In this document: piece after piece, positions 34,974 to 44,098 of the stretch
Layout of the letters: the number at the start of each line of letters is the position of its first letter
Position numbering within the stretch: the stretch's first letter is position 1
NCBI GenBank assembly: GCA_021771815.1
Contig: JAETOE010000027.1
Location: forward strand, 24,610-88,609
DNA: 64,000 bases
Origin: Roseburia hominis
Lineage (GTDB): Bacteria; Bacillota; Clostridia; Lachnospirales; Lachnospiraceae
Direction of reading: 5' to 3'
Notes under the pieces: model-generated
Databases searched by the model: none
What the model was told of the DNA's origin: nothing
What the model saw: only the letters and a program-made list of their open reading frames with translations
Program-made: the position numbers and the translations under genes

Positions 34974-35819
34974 CTACGCAAAAAAATGTTCCGCCAGCGT
35001 AATACTCCCGATATACACCACCGGACCCGTCATGTCGATTCTTCCGTCCGAAGCAAATTCAATCAGCAGCTTGCCGCCGTGCATATGCACCGTCACACGT
35101 TCATCCACCAGTCCCAGCCTGTGCGAAGCCGCGGCTGCGGCGCAGGCTCCTGTTCCCGAGGCAAAGGTATAGCCCGCCCCGCGCTCATAAATTTCAATCT
35201 GAATATTATTTCGGTCAAGCACCTGACAGAGCTGCATATTGATGCGGTTCGGAAAATACCGTGAATTTTCCACGTACGGTCCAAGGTGCAGCGCTTTCTT
35301 CTTATTCACTTCCTCTAACATCAGCACACAGTTCGGATTTCCCATAGAGACACAGGTTGCATTATAGAAATTGTCGCCGAAAAAGATGGCTTCATTCACA
35401 ATCTCCTCCCCGAAGCCCACTGCCGGGATCTCCCCCGCCACGAACTTCGGATATCCCATGTCCACACGCATATAATCTCCATTATCGTCCAGAAACGTCA
35501 CTCTCGTCTCTCCCGCCTTCGTGTGCAGCACATAACTCTCTCCCTTGACATAGCCTGCATCCTTTAAGTATCTCGAGAAAATACGGATACCGTTTCCGCT
35601 CTTCTCCGCCTCGCTTCCGTCGGGATTGAAAATTCTTACCCACATCTCCTCCCCAACAAAAAAAGGGCCATAGAGAATTCCGTCCGCCCCGACCCCGATG
35701 TTCCTCTTGCATAGTGCCTGAATCTGCCTCTCTTGCAGAAGATCGTCATTGCGGTTCGGATCGTAAATCAGATAATCATTCCCCAGCCCGTGATATTTAC
35801 GCAGCGTTATTTCTGACAT
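34974..35819 (-). CDS. dapF: DapF-family epimerase homologue lacking both catalytic cysteines
   Basis: A 281-residue protein with both DapF halves (YHGLGNDYLIYD, GADGIL, RIFNPDGSEAE, then ERGAGYTFASGTGACA). DapF normally interconverts LL- and meso-diaminopimelate with two cysteines in CGNG and ACG(T/S)G contexts. Here these read SGNG (Ser74) and ASGTG (Ser221). Other substrate-contact segments are kept, so it may be a divergent epimerase subfamily with serine or act on another substrate. The ATG at 35819 follows TTGGAGG. No other lysine pathway genes adjoin it. Confidence 0.82.
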   Translation of the reverse strand: MSEITLRKYHGLGNDYLIYDPNRNDDLLQERQIQALCKRNIGVGADGILYGPFFVGEEMWVRIFNPDGSEAEKSGNGIRIFSRYLKDAGYVKGESYVLHTKAGETRVTFLDDNGDYMRVDMGYPKFVAGEIPAVGFGEEIVNEAIFFGDNFYNATCVSMGNPNCVLMLEEVNKKKALHLGPYVENSRYFPNRINMQLCQVLDRNNIQIEIYERGAGYTFASGTGACAAAAASHRLGLVDERVTVHMHGGKLLIEFASDGRIDMTGPVVYIGSITLAEHFFA

Positions 35820-35874
35820 AAACGCCTCCAACAGCCTTTCTTATTCTATTATATGCCAAAATATTCCTGCGTGC

Positions 35875-36201
35875 CTATTTCTCCTCATCATTCTGTTCAA
35901 ACAAGCTTCGAATCGCCTCTGTCTTCTCATGAAGAATCTTCTCAATCTGTCCCTTTGTCACTTCATCCTCGACGTAATTCTTGCCATATTCACCTGAATA
36001 CGCACCCGTCGTGACGTTGTAAGCTTCCTCGTGCGTCATCACATCCTCTGTATCCGCGTCGTCATGCATCGTTTCCTCCGGTTCCTCTGCCGTTTGTGGT
36101 TCGTCATACTGCGGTACTGGAATATAATTTACATTCCAGAACTTGACAACGCTCTTCGCAATCCGCTCTCTCTCATTTCTCTCATCAATTCGATCTTTCA
36201 T
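35875..36201 (-). CDS. Hypothetical acidic protein
   Basis: A 108-residue soluble protein of no recognised family, rich in Glu and Asp, with a charged N-terminus (MKDRIDERNERERIAKSVVK) and a helical C-terminus. The ribosome binding site is weak (AGGG close to the ATG). It is divergent from sigG (189-bp gap) and downstream of nothing obvious. The conserved-looking ends suggest a real gene, but function is unknown. Confidence 0.55.
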   Translation of the reverse strand: MKDRIDERNERERIAKSVVKFWNVNYIPVPQYDEPQTAEEPEETMHDDADTEDVMTHEEAYNVTTGAYSGEYGKNYVEDEVTKGQIEKILHEKTEAIRSLFEQNDEEK

Positions 36202-36389
36202 ACCCTGTCTGCCCCACTCATTTTACTGCGTATCTGTTTCATGCCTTCACAGATACTTTATATTTATTTATACTACAATTTCATCCTTTTTTCTATATTC
36301 TTCTGTATTTCTTTCCGAAAAATCTCTGAATAAAATTCCTCCAAATGAAGCATCCTTTTTAACAGAAAATATTTCTGGAGGAACCCATC

Positions 36390-37169
36390 ATGGCTTCATA
36401 TAAAGTTGAAATCTGCGGTGTCAATACCGCCAAACTCCCAATTTTAAAAGAGGAGGAAAAAGAAGACCTCTTTGTCCGTATCAAGCAGGGAGATGCAAAA
36501 GCCCGCGAGACATACATCAAGGGGAACCTCCGCCTTGTTCTAAGCGTCATCAAACGCTTTTCCGGCAACCACGAAAACGTGGACGACCTCTTCCAAATCG
36601 GCTGCATCGGACTCATCAAGTCGATTGACAACTTCGATCCGACTATGGGCGTCAAATTCTCCACCTACGCTGTTCCCATGATTATCGGGGAAATCCGTCG
36701 CTATCTGCGCGACAACAACTCGATCCGCGTCAGCCGTTCCTTAAGGGATACCGCCTACAAAGCAATCCACACCAGGGAGATTCTCGCTAAGACCTCCTCC
36801 AAGGAACCCACCATCGAAGAAATTGCTAAGGAATCCGGTCTGACCAAGGAAGAAATCGTCTTTGCACTCGATGCGATACAAAGCCCGGTCAGCCTCTATG
36901 ATCCCGTGTACACCGACGGTGGCGATACACTCTACATCATGGATCAGATCAGCGACAAAAAGAACCGCGAGGACAACTGGATCGAAGAACTGTCGCTGAG
37001 CGATGCCATGGATCACCTGAACGAGCGTGAGAACTATATCTTAAAGCTGCGCTTTTTTGAAGGGAAAACGCAGATGGAGGTTGCGGAGGAAATCCATATT
37101 TCCCAGGCACAGGTCAGCCGCCTGGAAAAATCGGCGCTCAAATCCATCCGCAACTATCTCTCCATGTAA
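36390..37169 (+). CDS. sigG: RNA polymerase sporulation sigma factor SigG
   Basis: A 259-residue sigma-70 family factor for late forespore transcription. The N-terminus KVEICGVNTAKLPILKEEEK is diagnostic of SigG; region 2 (FQIGCIGLIKSIDNFDPTMG, FSTYAVPMIIGEIRRYLRDN), region 3 and the region 4 helix-turn-helix (TQMEVAEEIHISQAQVSRLE) are complete. TGGAGG precedes the ATG. In Bacillus sigG follows spoIIG-sigE; here a nuclease gene lies between them on the opposite strand. Confidence 0.95.
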   Translation: MASYKVEICGVNTAKLPILKEEEKEDLFVRIKQGDAKARETYIKGNLRLVLSVIKRFSGNHENVDDLFQIGCIGLIKSIDNFDPTMGVKFSTYAVPMIIGEIRRYLRDNNSIRVSRSLRDTAYKAIHTREILAKTSSKEPTIEEIAKESGLTKEEIVFALDAIQSPVSLYDPVYTDGGDTLYIMDQISDKKNREDNWIEELSLSDAMDHLNERENYILKLRFFEGKTQMEVAEEIHISQAQVSRLEKSALKSIRNYLSM

Positions 37170-37190
37170 GCCCGCATCCGCACGCCGTCA

Positions 37191-38801
37191 CTATCTGTCC
37201 CACTTTTTGCACAGTTCGTTGATCTGATCCGCGAACTTGCCAAGCTCCCGGTTCGGCATACCTTCGCACTTGTGAATCACGGCGATCAGACGCTCGCCTG
37301 CCGCAAGCAGCCTTGCGAAGATATTGCTGGACACGCGACTTGCTTTCTTCCCTACTGCCGCCTCCCTGGAGCCTTCCTTTATGCAGGCTCCGGTCAGCAA
37401 ATCAAATGTGTCTCCACTGTACGGTGCATAAGCGTCCAGTCCTAACTCCCTGTGGATATGGTCGGCGAACTGCTCCGTCACTTTGTCCTCACCGTGAACG
37501 ACGAACACACGCTTCGGCTTTGTCTCAAACGCACCGATCCATTTTGTGAGCTGGTTCACATCCGCATGTCCGCTGATCCCCGGCAGATTCTCAATCTTCG
37601 CCTGGACATCGACCGTCTCACCGAACAGATGCACCTCCTTCGCCCCACCGAGCAATGCATTTCCGAGCGTTCCCGGAACCTGATAGCCCACGAAGAGCAC
37701 CGTGGAATCCTTGCGCCAGAGGTTATGCTTTAAGTGATGCCTGATACGCCCGGCCTCGCACATACCCGATGCGGATATGATAACCTTCGGTCTTTCATCA
37801 AAATTGATCATCTTGGATTCATCACTTGTAATCGCCATCCGAAGCCCCGGAAAACTGATCGGGTTGATTCCCTGGTTGACCAGCGCCATCGCTTTGTCGC
37901 CAAAACAGTCCGCAACGTTCTTATTGAAAATGGTCGTCGCTTCCACTGCCAGCGGGCTGTCCACATACACTTCAAAATCAGGATAGCCCTTTAACATCTC
38001 CTCCATCTTGATTCGGCGGATAAAGAAAAGCATCTCCTGCGTGCGTCCGACAGAAAATGCCGGAATCACAAGATTGCCGCCGCGTGAAAACGTATCTGCA
38101 ATAACTCGGGCAAGCTCCACCGCAAAATCCGGCGGTGCTGCGTGAGTACGATCTCCATATGTGGATTCCATCACAACATAGTCCGCGTCTTTTATGTATT
38201 CCGGATCCTTGATGAGCGGTCTGTTTCCCGGACCGATATCGCCGGAAAATACGAGCTTGCGCTCTTGCTTGCCGCTTTTTGTCTCCTCACTGACCCACAT
38301 TTCAATACTTGACGAACCAAGCAGATGCCCGGCATCTACAAACCGTACCTTAAGCCCCTCACAAATTTGCATAACCCTCTGATAATCACAGGATACGAAA
38401 TGCGTGAGCACTCCCATCGCATCATTCATGTCGTACATCGGCACAACTTCCGGCTTTCCGGCACGCTTTGCCTTACGGTTCCTCCATTCCGCCTCGAACA
38501 TCTGAATATGGGCGCTGTCTTTTAGCATGATCTCGCAGAGCTGATGCGTCGCCTTCGTCGCAAAAATCTGTCCGCGGAAACCATGATTATATAACAACGG
38601 CAAAAGTCCCGAATGATCGATATGCGCATGTGTCACAAACACATAGTCGATCGCCGCCGCATTCACCGGTATCTCCTGATTCACGTAGAGATCCGCGCCC
38701 TGCTCCATACCGCAGTCCACAAGGACATGCTTTTCTCCGAACTTCAGATAATGACAGCTTCCTGTCACCTCATGCGCTGCTCCTAAGAATTCAAGTATCA
38801 T
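37191..38801 (-). CDS. Metallo-beta-lactamase/beta-CASP family nuclease-like protein
   Basis: A 536-residue protein related to CPSF73/YSH1-type RNases. The metal-binding HAHIDHSG motif, an acidic SGDIGPGNR block, the beta-CASP insert with STYGDRTH, IPAFSVGRTQEML and SGMCEAGRIRHHL, and the C-terminal SGHAD and VVHGE motifs are all present. It is probably a cytosolic RNA-processing or decay enzyme. The last 70 residues extend beyond the usual core. It is convergent with sigG (21-bp gap). Confidence 0.88.
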   Translation of the reverse strand: MILEFLGAAHEVTGSCHYLKFGEKHVLVDCGMEQGADLYVNQEIPVNAAAIDYVFVTHAHIDHSGLLPLLYNHGFRGQIFATKATHQLCEIMLKDSAHIQMFEAEWRNRKAKRAGKPEVVPMYDMNDAMGVLTHFVSCDYQRVMQICEGLKVRFVDAGHLLGSSSIEMWVSEETKSGKQERKLVFSGDIGPGNRPLIKDPEYIKDADYVVMESTYGDRTHAAPPDFAVELARVIADTFSRGGNLVIPAFSVGRTQEMLFFIRRIKMEEMLKGYPDFEVYVDSPLAVEATTIFNKNVADCFGDKAMALVNQGINPISFPGLRMAITSDESKMINFDERPKVIISASGMCEAGRIRHHLKHNLWRKDSTVLFVGYQVPGTLGNALLGGAKEVHLFGETVDVQAKIENLPGISGHADVNQLTKWIGAFETKPKRVFVVHGEDKVTEQFADHIHRELGLDAYAPYSGDTFDLLTGACIKEGSREAAVGKKASRVSSNIFARLLAAGERLIAVIHKCEGMPNRELGKFADQINELCKKWDR

Positions 38802-38938
38802 ATGCTTACCCCCAAGCTTTCTCTTTCTAGTACAATTATACTATGTTTTAGTTCCGGTTACAATTCTTTTCCCTTGTCATTCTTTTCACAATTTTACTGC
38901 CGAAAACACATGGAATTTGCATAAAAGCGGTTCCTGCA

Positions 38939-39679
38939 CTATTCGAACCGGACAATTTCTTTCTTTAAGCGTCCCATAATTTTCTTCTCCAGTCTCGAAA
39001 TATAGGACTGGGAAATCCCCAGCATATCCGCCACCTCTTTCTGCGTCTTTTCCTCTCCGTTCGCGGAGTTCAGTCCAAAACGCAGTTCTATAATCATGCG
39101 TTCCCTGCCGGACAGCCGTGCAATCGCTTTTTTCAGCAGCGTTCGTTCAACATCCGTCTCAATATCACGGTAGATGATGTCCTCATCCGTTCCGAGAATA
39201 TCGGACAACAGAAGTTCGTTTCCGTCCCAGTCCACATTGAGCGGCTCGTCAATGGAGACTTCCAGCTTCGTCTTGTTATTTCTGCGCAGATACATAAGAA
39301 TTTCATTTTCAATGCACCGCGACGCATAAGTGGCAAGCTTGATATTTTTTTCCGGATTAAAAGTATTAATCGCCTTGATCAGACCAATTGTTCCAATCGA
39401 GATCAAATCTTCCACCCCGACGCCCGTGTTGTCAAACTTCTTCGCTATGTATACCACAAGACGCAGATTGTGTTCAATCAGCTTTCCCCGCGCCGCCTCC
39501 GGCTCATCTCCCGCAAGCATCCGGATGCAGGCGCTCTCCTCCTCACCCGCAAGCGGCGGCGGAAGAACCTCCGCTCCTCCGATATAGTGCACTTCATCCT
39601 GTTCTTTCAGAAAAAAGCGGCTGATTCCCGCCCATATTCCCCGTATTCTGTATTCCGGAACTGCCAACTTTATGTACAT
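38939..39679 (-). CDS. sigE: RNA polymerase sporulation sigma factor SigE
   Basis: A 246-residue sigma factor made as an inactive precursor: an N-terminal pro-sequence ([18 protein letters not shown] to about [15 protein letters not shown]) is removed by SpoIIGA. Region 2 ([40 protein letters not shown]) and region 4 ([20 protein letters not shown]) match SigE. The start at 39679 is favoured; an in-frame ATG at 39685 is 4 bases from AAAGGA. It follows spoIIGA, its processing protease. Confidence 0.94.
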   Translation of the reverse strand: MYIKLAVPEYRIRGIWAGISRFFLKEQDEVHYIGGAEVLPPPLAGEEESACIRMLAGDEPEAARGKLIEHNLRLVVYIAKKFDNTGVGVEDLISIGTIGLIKAINTFNPEKNIKLATYASRCIENEILMYLRRNNKTKLEVSIDEPLNVDWDGNELLLSDILGTDEDIIYRDIETDVERTLLKKAIARLSGRERMIIELRFGLNSANGEEKTQKEVADMLGISQSYISRLEKKIMGRLKKEIVRFE

Positions 39680-39813
39680 ATCCATCCATTCCTTTCTTAA
39701 AATAACCCCAATACCTGCAAATTTCTGTCCACAGACACAAATTTGTGCGTGAGACATAGATATTCTCTGCAAAACAGTCCTTGCTGTAAGCATTCGGATT
39801 TCTTCTCACGCTG

Positions 39814-40590
39814 CTATCCCAACGACGCATGCAGAATCATGTCATACGCCTTATCCTCGAGCAGTCCTTTCTGCGCGATTCCAATCGCCATATGGCGAAA
39901 TTTCTGTTGTCTTTCGCCATCCTGCACTACCATTTCATCCACATCGAGGACAGCCAGAAGTCCGTCCGTCTCCCCCAGTGAACGATACGGCACAAAACGT
40001 ATACGGTCCTTTTTCCCGTCCACGAATTCACGCGCCTTCGCCTGACTGATGATGCTGATTCCCTGTCCGGTATAAGGGTCCCTAAGCTGATTTCCGCTGT
40101 CCCAATAGGCAACAAGCTCTATGTAACGCGCATCTTTCCTGATCTGTGCGCGCATCATATGGTTTCCAAAACTTCTCCGCTGCATAAGATAATAAAGAGC
40201 GCCGTACACACCGAGCGCTGCTGCCGGCACTGCCAGCAGCAGATTTCGCGCAAGCAGCCCGCTTCCGCCAAGCCACTCCATCATTCCGCCGAGCAGAATA
40301 ACGATCAGATAAGTCACCGCCCAATTTTCCAGAAAAGTCTTTGCGCTACATCTGCCAAAAACGATTCGTATCATCACAGTGTTGATCAGAAAATGCGTCA
40401 CCAGACAATACAGCATATAATTCTTCACCGCAAGCAGGCAGACCACGCTAAGAAATGCTGACACCGCCGCCCCTAAAAGCAGAAAACGATATTTCCTGCC
40501 GCGTTTCAAAAACAGATTCGTTCCGGCGAACGCAATAAAATCCATCAGAAAATTCCAAAGCAGGAATACATCCGCATAGAATACATAAAT
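39814..40590 (-). CDS. spoIIGA: SpoIIGA, sigma-E processing peptidase (probable ATT start)
   Basis: About 258 residues: an N-terminal membrane domain with five helices and a C-terminal aspartyl protease domain whose catalytic Asp lies in AYWDSGNQL. An ATG-only reading begins at 40545 and loses the first 15 residues of helix 1. The in-frame upstream codons from 40590 encode the family N-terminus (YVFYADVFLLWNFLMDF). The only candidate start there is ATT at 40590, seven bases after GAGGTG; the frame closes at TGA 40597-40599. ATT initiation is therefore inferred; a sequence error is the alternative. It activates the SigE precursor encoded downstream. Confidence 0.85.
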   Translation of the reverse strand: MYVFYADVFLLWNFLMDFIAFAGTNLFLKRGRKYRFLLLGAAVSAFLSVVCLLAVKNYMLYCLVTHFLINTVMIRIVFGRCSAKTFLENWAVTYLIVILLGGMMEWLGGSGLLARNLLLAVPAAALGVYGALYYLMQRRSFGNHMMRAQIRKDARYIELVAYWDSGNQLRDPYTGQGISIISQAKAREFVDGKKDRIRFVPYRSLGETDGLLAVLDVDEMVVQDGERQQKFRHMAIGIAQKGLLEDKAYDMILHASLG

Positions 40591-40626
40591 CTCTTCTCAC
40601 CTCGATTTTTCTCTGACATGATTCCT

Positions 40627-40659
40627 ATTATAGTTCCTTGCTGTCATAATTTTTGTCAA
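40627..40659 (-). promoter_or_regulatory. spoIIGA-sigE promoter with 21-bp spacer (Spo0A-type)
   Basis: On the minus strand a consensus TTGACA (40659-40654) and TATAAT (40632-40627) are 21 bp apart. TTTTGACAAAA around the -35 resembles a 0A box. The B. subtilis spoIIG promoter likewise has an over-long (22-bp) spacer and needs Spo0A. Confidence 0.6.
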
Positions 40660-40703
40660 AAAAGAGTCCGCCAAATTACGAAGTCGTCCGCCTTTTTCGA
40701 CAC

Positions 40704-40735
40704 ACAAAAAGAGACTGTCCGAAAACAGTCTCTTT
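40704..40735 (-). terminator. Terminator after ftsZ
   Basis: An 11-bp stem (40708-40718 with 40725-40735, 6-nt loop) continues into TTTTT on the minus strand, 27 bp after the ftsZ stop. It ends the division cluster before spoIIGA. Confidence 0.82.
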
Positions 40736-40761
40736 GCATTTCATGTATACGTTCCTGCCGC

Positions 40762-41964
40762 TTATTTGCGGGAATTCTTTAAGAAATCCGGAATCTTAAT
40801 ATCCATCTGCGGTACCGTGCTCTCCGGCTGACGCGGCTTCTGAATCCCTGTGAACGCAGGCACAGGCGTCGGCTGTCCGGCCGTCTGTCCCGCCCCTGTG
40901 TATCCGGCGGTGGTTCCCGTCGTCATCGGTCTGCCCATTGATGCCCCCGATACAGGTCTGGTCGGCGCGGAATTCGCATAGTTGAGCTTCGGCATAATCT
41001 TACTGTTGCCCGACGGATTCTCCAGTCCGGTCGCGATGACCGTGATCGTCGCCTCGTCTGTCATGGACTCGTCATACTTCGCACCAAAGATAATATTCGC
41101 ATTGTCTCCGGCAAGATCCTGCACGTAACTTGCCGCATCGTTCGCATCCATAAGGGAAATATCTCCCGAAATATTGATAATGACATGCGTAGCGCCACTG
41201 ATGGTCGTCTCAAGTAACGGGCTGGCAACGGCAAGCTTAACCGCCTCAATCGCCTTATCGTCTCCCTTGGCGTTTCCGATACCGATATGCGCCATCCCCT
41301 TGTCCTTCATGACGGTCGAGACATCCGCAAAGTCAAGGTTAATGAGTGCCGGAAGGTTAATCAGGTCTGTGATTCCCTGCACTGCCTGCTGCAGCACTTC
41401 GTCCGCCTTCTTCAATGCGTCCGGCATCGTGGTACGCCTGTCCACGATCTCGAGCAGCTTATCATTCGGTATCACAATCAAGGTATCGACGCTGTCCTTC
41501 AAACGGTCAATACCGGAAAGCGCATTCACCATACGCTGCTTTGCCTCGAACTTGAACGGCTTCGTCACAACACCGACCGTAAGGATTCCCTGCTCCTTCG
41601 CGATCTTCGCAACGACCGGCGCGGCTCCTGTCCCGGTTCCGCCGCCCATACCACAGGTAACGAATACCATGTCTGCACCCTTTACCGCGGAAGAAAGTTC
41701 TTCCATGCTCTCCTCTGCCGCTTTCTCGCCTATCTCAGGCTGTGCGCCTGCGCCGAGTCCCTTAGTGAGCTTCTCGCCGATCTGAATCAGAGTAGGCGCC
41801 TTACAGAGGGTAAGCGCCTGCTTATCGGTATTGATTCCGATGAACTCCACTCCGCCGATATTCTCATCAATCATTCTATTTACAGCGTTATTACCAGCTC
41901 CTCCAACCCCGATTACAATAATCTTTGCACTGGTATCTGCTTCTGTTGTCATAATCTCCAGCAA
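40762..41964 (-). CDS. ftsZ: Cell division protein FtsZ
   Basis: A 400-residue tubulin-like GTPase that forms the division ring. The GTP-binding signature [18 protein letters not shown], the N-terminal [18 protein letters not shown] and the T7 loop (NLDFADV) are present, and the C-terminal tail ends in [14 protein letters not shown] for FtsA/SepF-type partners. A TTG at 41964 is the start: AAGGAGG lies seven bases upstream and MLEI is the usual beginning. No ftsA is adjacent. It is the last gene of the cluster. Confidence 0.96.
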   Translation of the reverse strand: MLEIMTTEADTSAKIIVIGVGGAGNNAVNRMIDENIGGVEFIGINTDKQALTLCKAPTLIQIGEKLTKGLGAGAQPEIGEKAAEESMEELSSAVKGADMVFVTCGMGGGTGTGAAPVVAKIAKEQGILTVGVVTKPFKFEAKQRMVNALSGIDRLKDSVDTLIVIPNDKLLEIVDRRTTMPDALKKADEVLQQAVQGITDLINLPALINLDFADVSTVMKDKGMAHIGIGNAKGDDKAIEAVKLAVASPLLETTISGATHVIINISGDISLMDANDAASYVQDLAGDNANIIFGAKYDESMTDEATITVIATGLENPSGNSKIMPKLNYANSAPTRPVSGASMGRPMTTGTTAGYTGAGQTAGQPTPVPAFTGIQKPRQPESTVPQMDIKIPDFLKNSRK

Positions 41965-42195
41965 GGTAGTTCCTCCTTCATTCTCTCCCATTAATTATAT
42001 CCCGTGGTAAAGTGATGCCAAGCCGCACCATCTATCAACGAACCGTCCGGCGTACAACGCCTTCTGTTCCACTCTCTGTCAAATATCAGATGAGTCAAAA
42101 CGCACGCAATACCCGTTTTTAAACTCATATACACTATAATATAATTTTTCTTTCAATTAATCAACTGATTTTTTCATTTTTTGTACAAAAAAGGA

Positions 42196-42945
42196 TTACT
42201 CATCCCTCTCAAAAACGATATCCGTCGTATCGGGTGTCCACGTATCCAGATACAAAGTTCCCGAAAGCCCCGATAACTGCGGCAGGATTGCCGACAACCG
42301 CACCACCTTCTGCGAGAGATAATCCTCCGATCCGACAACCACGCGCGTTCCGCCATAGTCCAGCGTCGGCATGAGCTTATCGTCATAGTGGATTTCCTGC
42401 GGCAGAAGATCGTATTTCTTCAGTATCTGCGTCAGATTCAAAAGATCTTTAAGTACCTCCCCGCGTTCCAGCGGAAGTTGTTCGTAGAGCACGACCTCCT
42501 CACAGGTAACGCCCGTGACCTTTGGAACATCCGGAATTTCTTCCGTGGAAGTCTCAACGACAAAGCCGTCTTTATCGAAATATGCATACTGTCCGATGGA
42601 CTCAATGTAGAGGCAGCCCAAAATCCCCTTCTCGTAGACCGAAATCTGTACGGTATGCGGGTTCTTAAGCTTCACCTCCATCGTATCGACGAACGGTACC
42701 TCCCCCATATCCACAAACCGATACTTAAGCAGAACATAGAGTGAATTCCATGAATACTCGTCATTTAGAACGAGCTGCTCGATCTGCCCGGAGGAATAGA
42801 GTTCATTACCTTCCACCTCCACGTTCTCCACGGTAAACACCTTCCAGACCACAAGCGCCGCCAGTGCCAGAAGCAGCACAAAGATCAGAAAAACCATCAG
42901 ACCGATCTTTCTTCTTTTTTTTCTTCTTCTCTGCTCTCTAATCAT
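42196..42945 (-). CDS. ftsQ: Cell division protein FtsQ/DivIB
   Basis: A 249-residue bitopic membrane protein with a basic N-terminus (REQRRRKKRRK), one helix (about 15-36), a POTRA domain (VENVEVEGNELYSSGQIEQL) and an FtsQ/DivIB beta domain. It belongs to the divisome with FtsL. It starts 2 bp after the ftsW stop. The 231-bp gap to ftsZ shows no clear ORF. Confidence 0.9.
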   Translation of the reverse strand: MIREQRRRKKRRKIGLMVFLIFVLLLALAALVVWKVFTVENVEVEGNELYSSGQIEQLVLNDEYSWNSLYVLLKYRFVDMGEVPFVDTMEVKLKNPHTVQISVYEKGILGCLYIESIGQYAYFDKDGFVVETSTEEIPDVPKVTGVTCEEVVLYEQLPLERGEVLKDLLNLTQILKKYDLLPQEIHYDDKLMPTLDYGGTRVVVGSEDYLSQKVVRLSAILPQLSGLSGTLYLDTWTPDTTDIVFERDE

Positions 42946-42947
42946 AA

Positions 42948-44066
42948 TCAGGTAACCTCAAATGTAATCCCCCGTGATACGGACAGCGCAAGCCCCATTT
43001 CCGAAAGCAGGAACAGAATCGATGTTCCGCCGTAGCTGACAAACGGAAGGGAAATTCCGGTATTCGGGATGGTATTCGTCACAACGGCGATATTAAGCAC
43101 CACCTGAATCGAAATATGCGCCATGATTCCAACTACAAGAAGCGCACCGTACAGATCCGCCGCATTGTTGGCAATCACCATGAACCGCCAGATCATTAAC
43201 AGATACAAAAGAATAAGACAGACCGCACCGAATAATCCCAACTCCTCACAGATGACCGAGAAAATCATATCATTCTGTGCCTCGGGGATGAACCCGAGCT
43301 TCTGCATACTTTCTCCAAGACCTTTTCCGAACAATCCGCCGGAACCGATCGCGTAAAGACCCTGCAGCGTCTGGTAGCCCTTCTCATACTCCTCCGGGTG
43401 CAGCCAGATCTGGATCCGCTCCGCGCGGTAACTCGCCAGCGCGATAAAGACCACGCCCACCACAAGCACGGCAAGACCTACGAAAAGGAAATGCGAATAC
43501 TTGGGGCTTGCCACGAACAGCATACACACCGCGATACCGAGGATAATAATCGCTGTACTTAAGTTATTATATGCGACCACGCCGACGATGGGAAGCACAA
43601 TAAACATGACCTTCACCAACGTTTTAAATTCCCCGACCTGCTTGGAGGTCTTATAGATAATCAACGCCAGAAAGATAATGACCGCAAGCTTTGCGAACTC
43701 GGACGGCTGGAATGACAGCGGTCCTATGTAGATCCAGCGCGCCTGTCCCTTTACCTCTCTTCCGCCGAAAATAACGAAAGTACAAAGTCCCAGCGCCGCA
43801 AGATACGCCACCCCGCTTACATTCATCCAGAACCGGTAGGGAATCCGCGATACGATAATCATCGCGACGATTCCAAGGCTCGTGGCAAACAGCTGCTTTT
43901 TCAGATAATATGCTGCGTCGCCAAATCTGGTAGAACCATAGTAAGAACTGGTACTGTAAAGCATGATCAGTCCAAAGCACAGCAGAAATATAATCAGGAA
44001 CAGCAGGCTGTAGTCAAAATATCGAATTGGTTTTTGCTTTTTTTCTTTTTCCTGCCCTCGCGCCAT
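42948..44066 (-). CDS. ftsW: FtsW/SpoVE-type SEDS glycosyltransferase
   Basis: A 372-residue polytopic SEDS protein with about ten helices; PLSFQPSEFAKLAVIIFLAL and the NTGISLPFVSYGGTS block are family marks. It polymerises lipid II together with a class B PBP, two of which are encoded upstream. By position between murD and ftsQ it corresponds to Bacillus SpoVE/FtsW. Which of the two roles it has cannot be told from sequence. Confidence 0.92.
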   Translation of the reverse strand: MARGQEKEKKQKPIRYFDYSLLFLIIFLLCFGLIMLYSTSSYYGSTRFGDAAYYLKKQLFATSLGIVAMIIVSRIPYRFWMNVSGVAYLAALGLCTFVIFGGREVKGQARWIYIGPLSFQPSEFAKLAVIIFLALIIYKTSKQVGEFKTLVKVMFIVLPIVGVVAYNNLSTAIIILGIAVCMLFVASPKYSHFLFVGLAVLVVGVVFIALASYRAERIQIWLHPEEYEKGYQTLQGLYAIGSGGLFGKGLGESMQKLGFIPEAQNDMIFSVICEELGLFGAVCLILLYLLMIWRFMVIANNAADLYGALLVVGIMAHISIQVVLNIAVVTNTIPNTGISLPFVSYGGTSILFLLSEMGLALSVSRGITFEVT

Positions 44067-44098
44067 TAAAAACCTCTCTTAGAATTTGTTGTCACCCG

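Noticed and set aside
36202..36389. Sigma-F/sigma-G promoter before sigG
   Set aside because: GAATA and a following A/T-rich block can be read as one, but neither half fits the consensus well.
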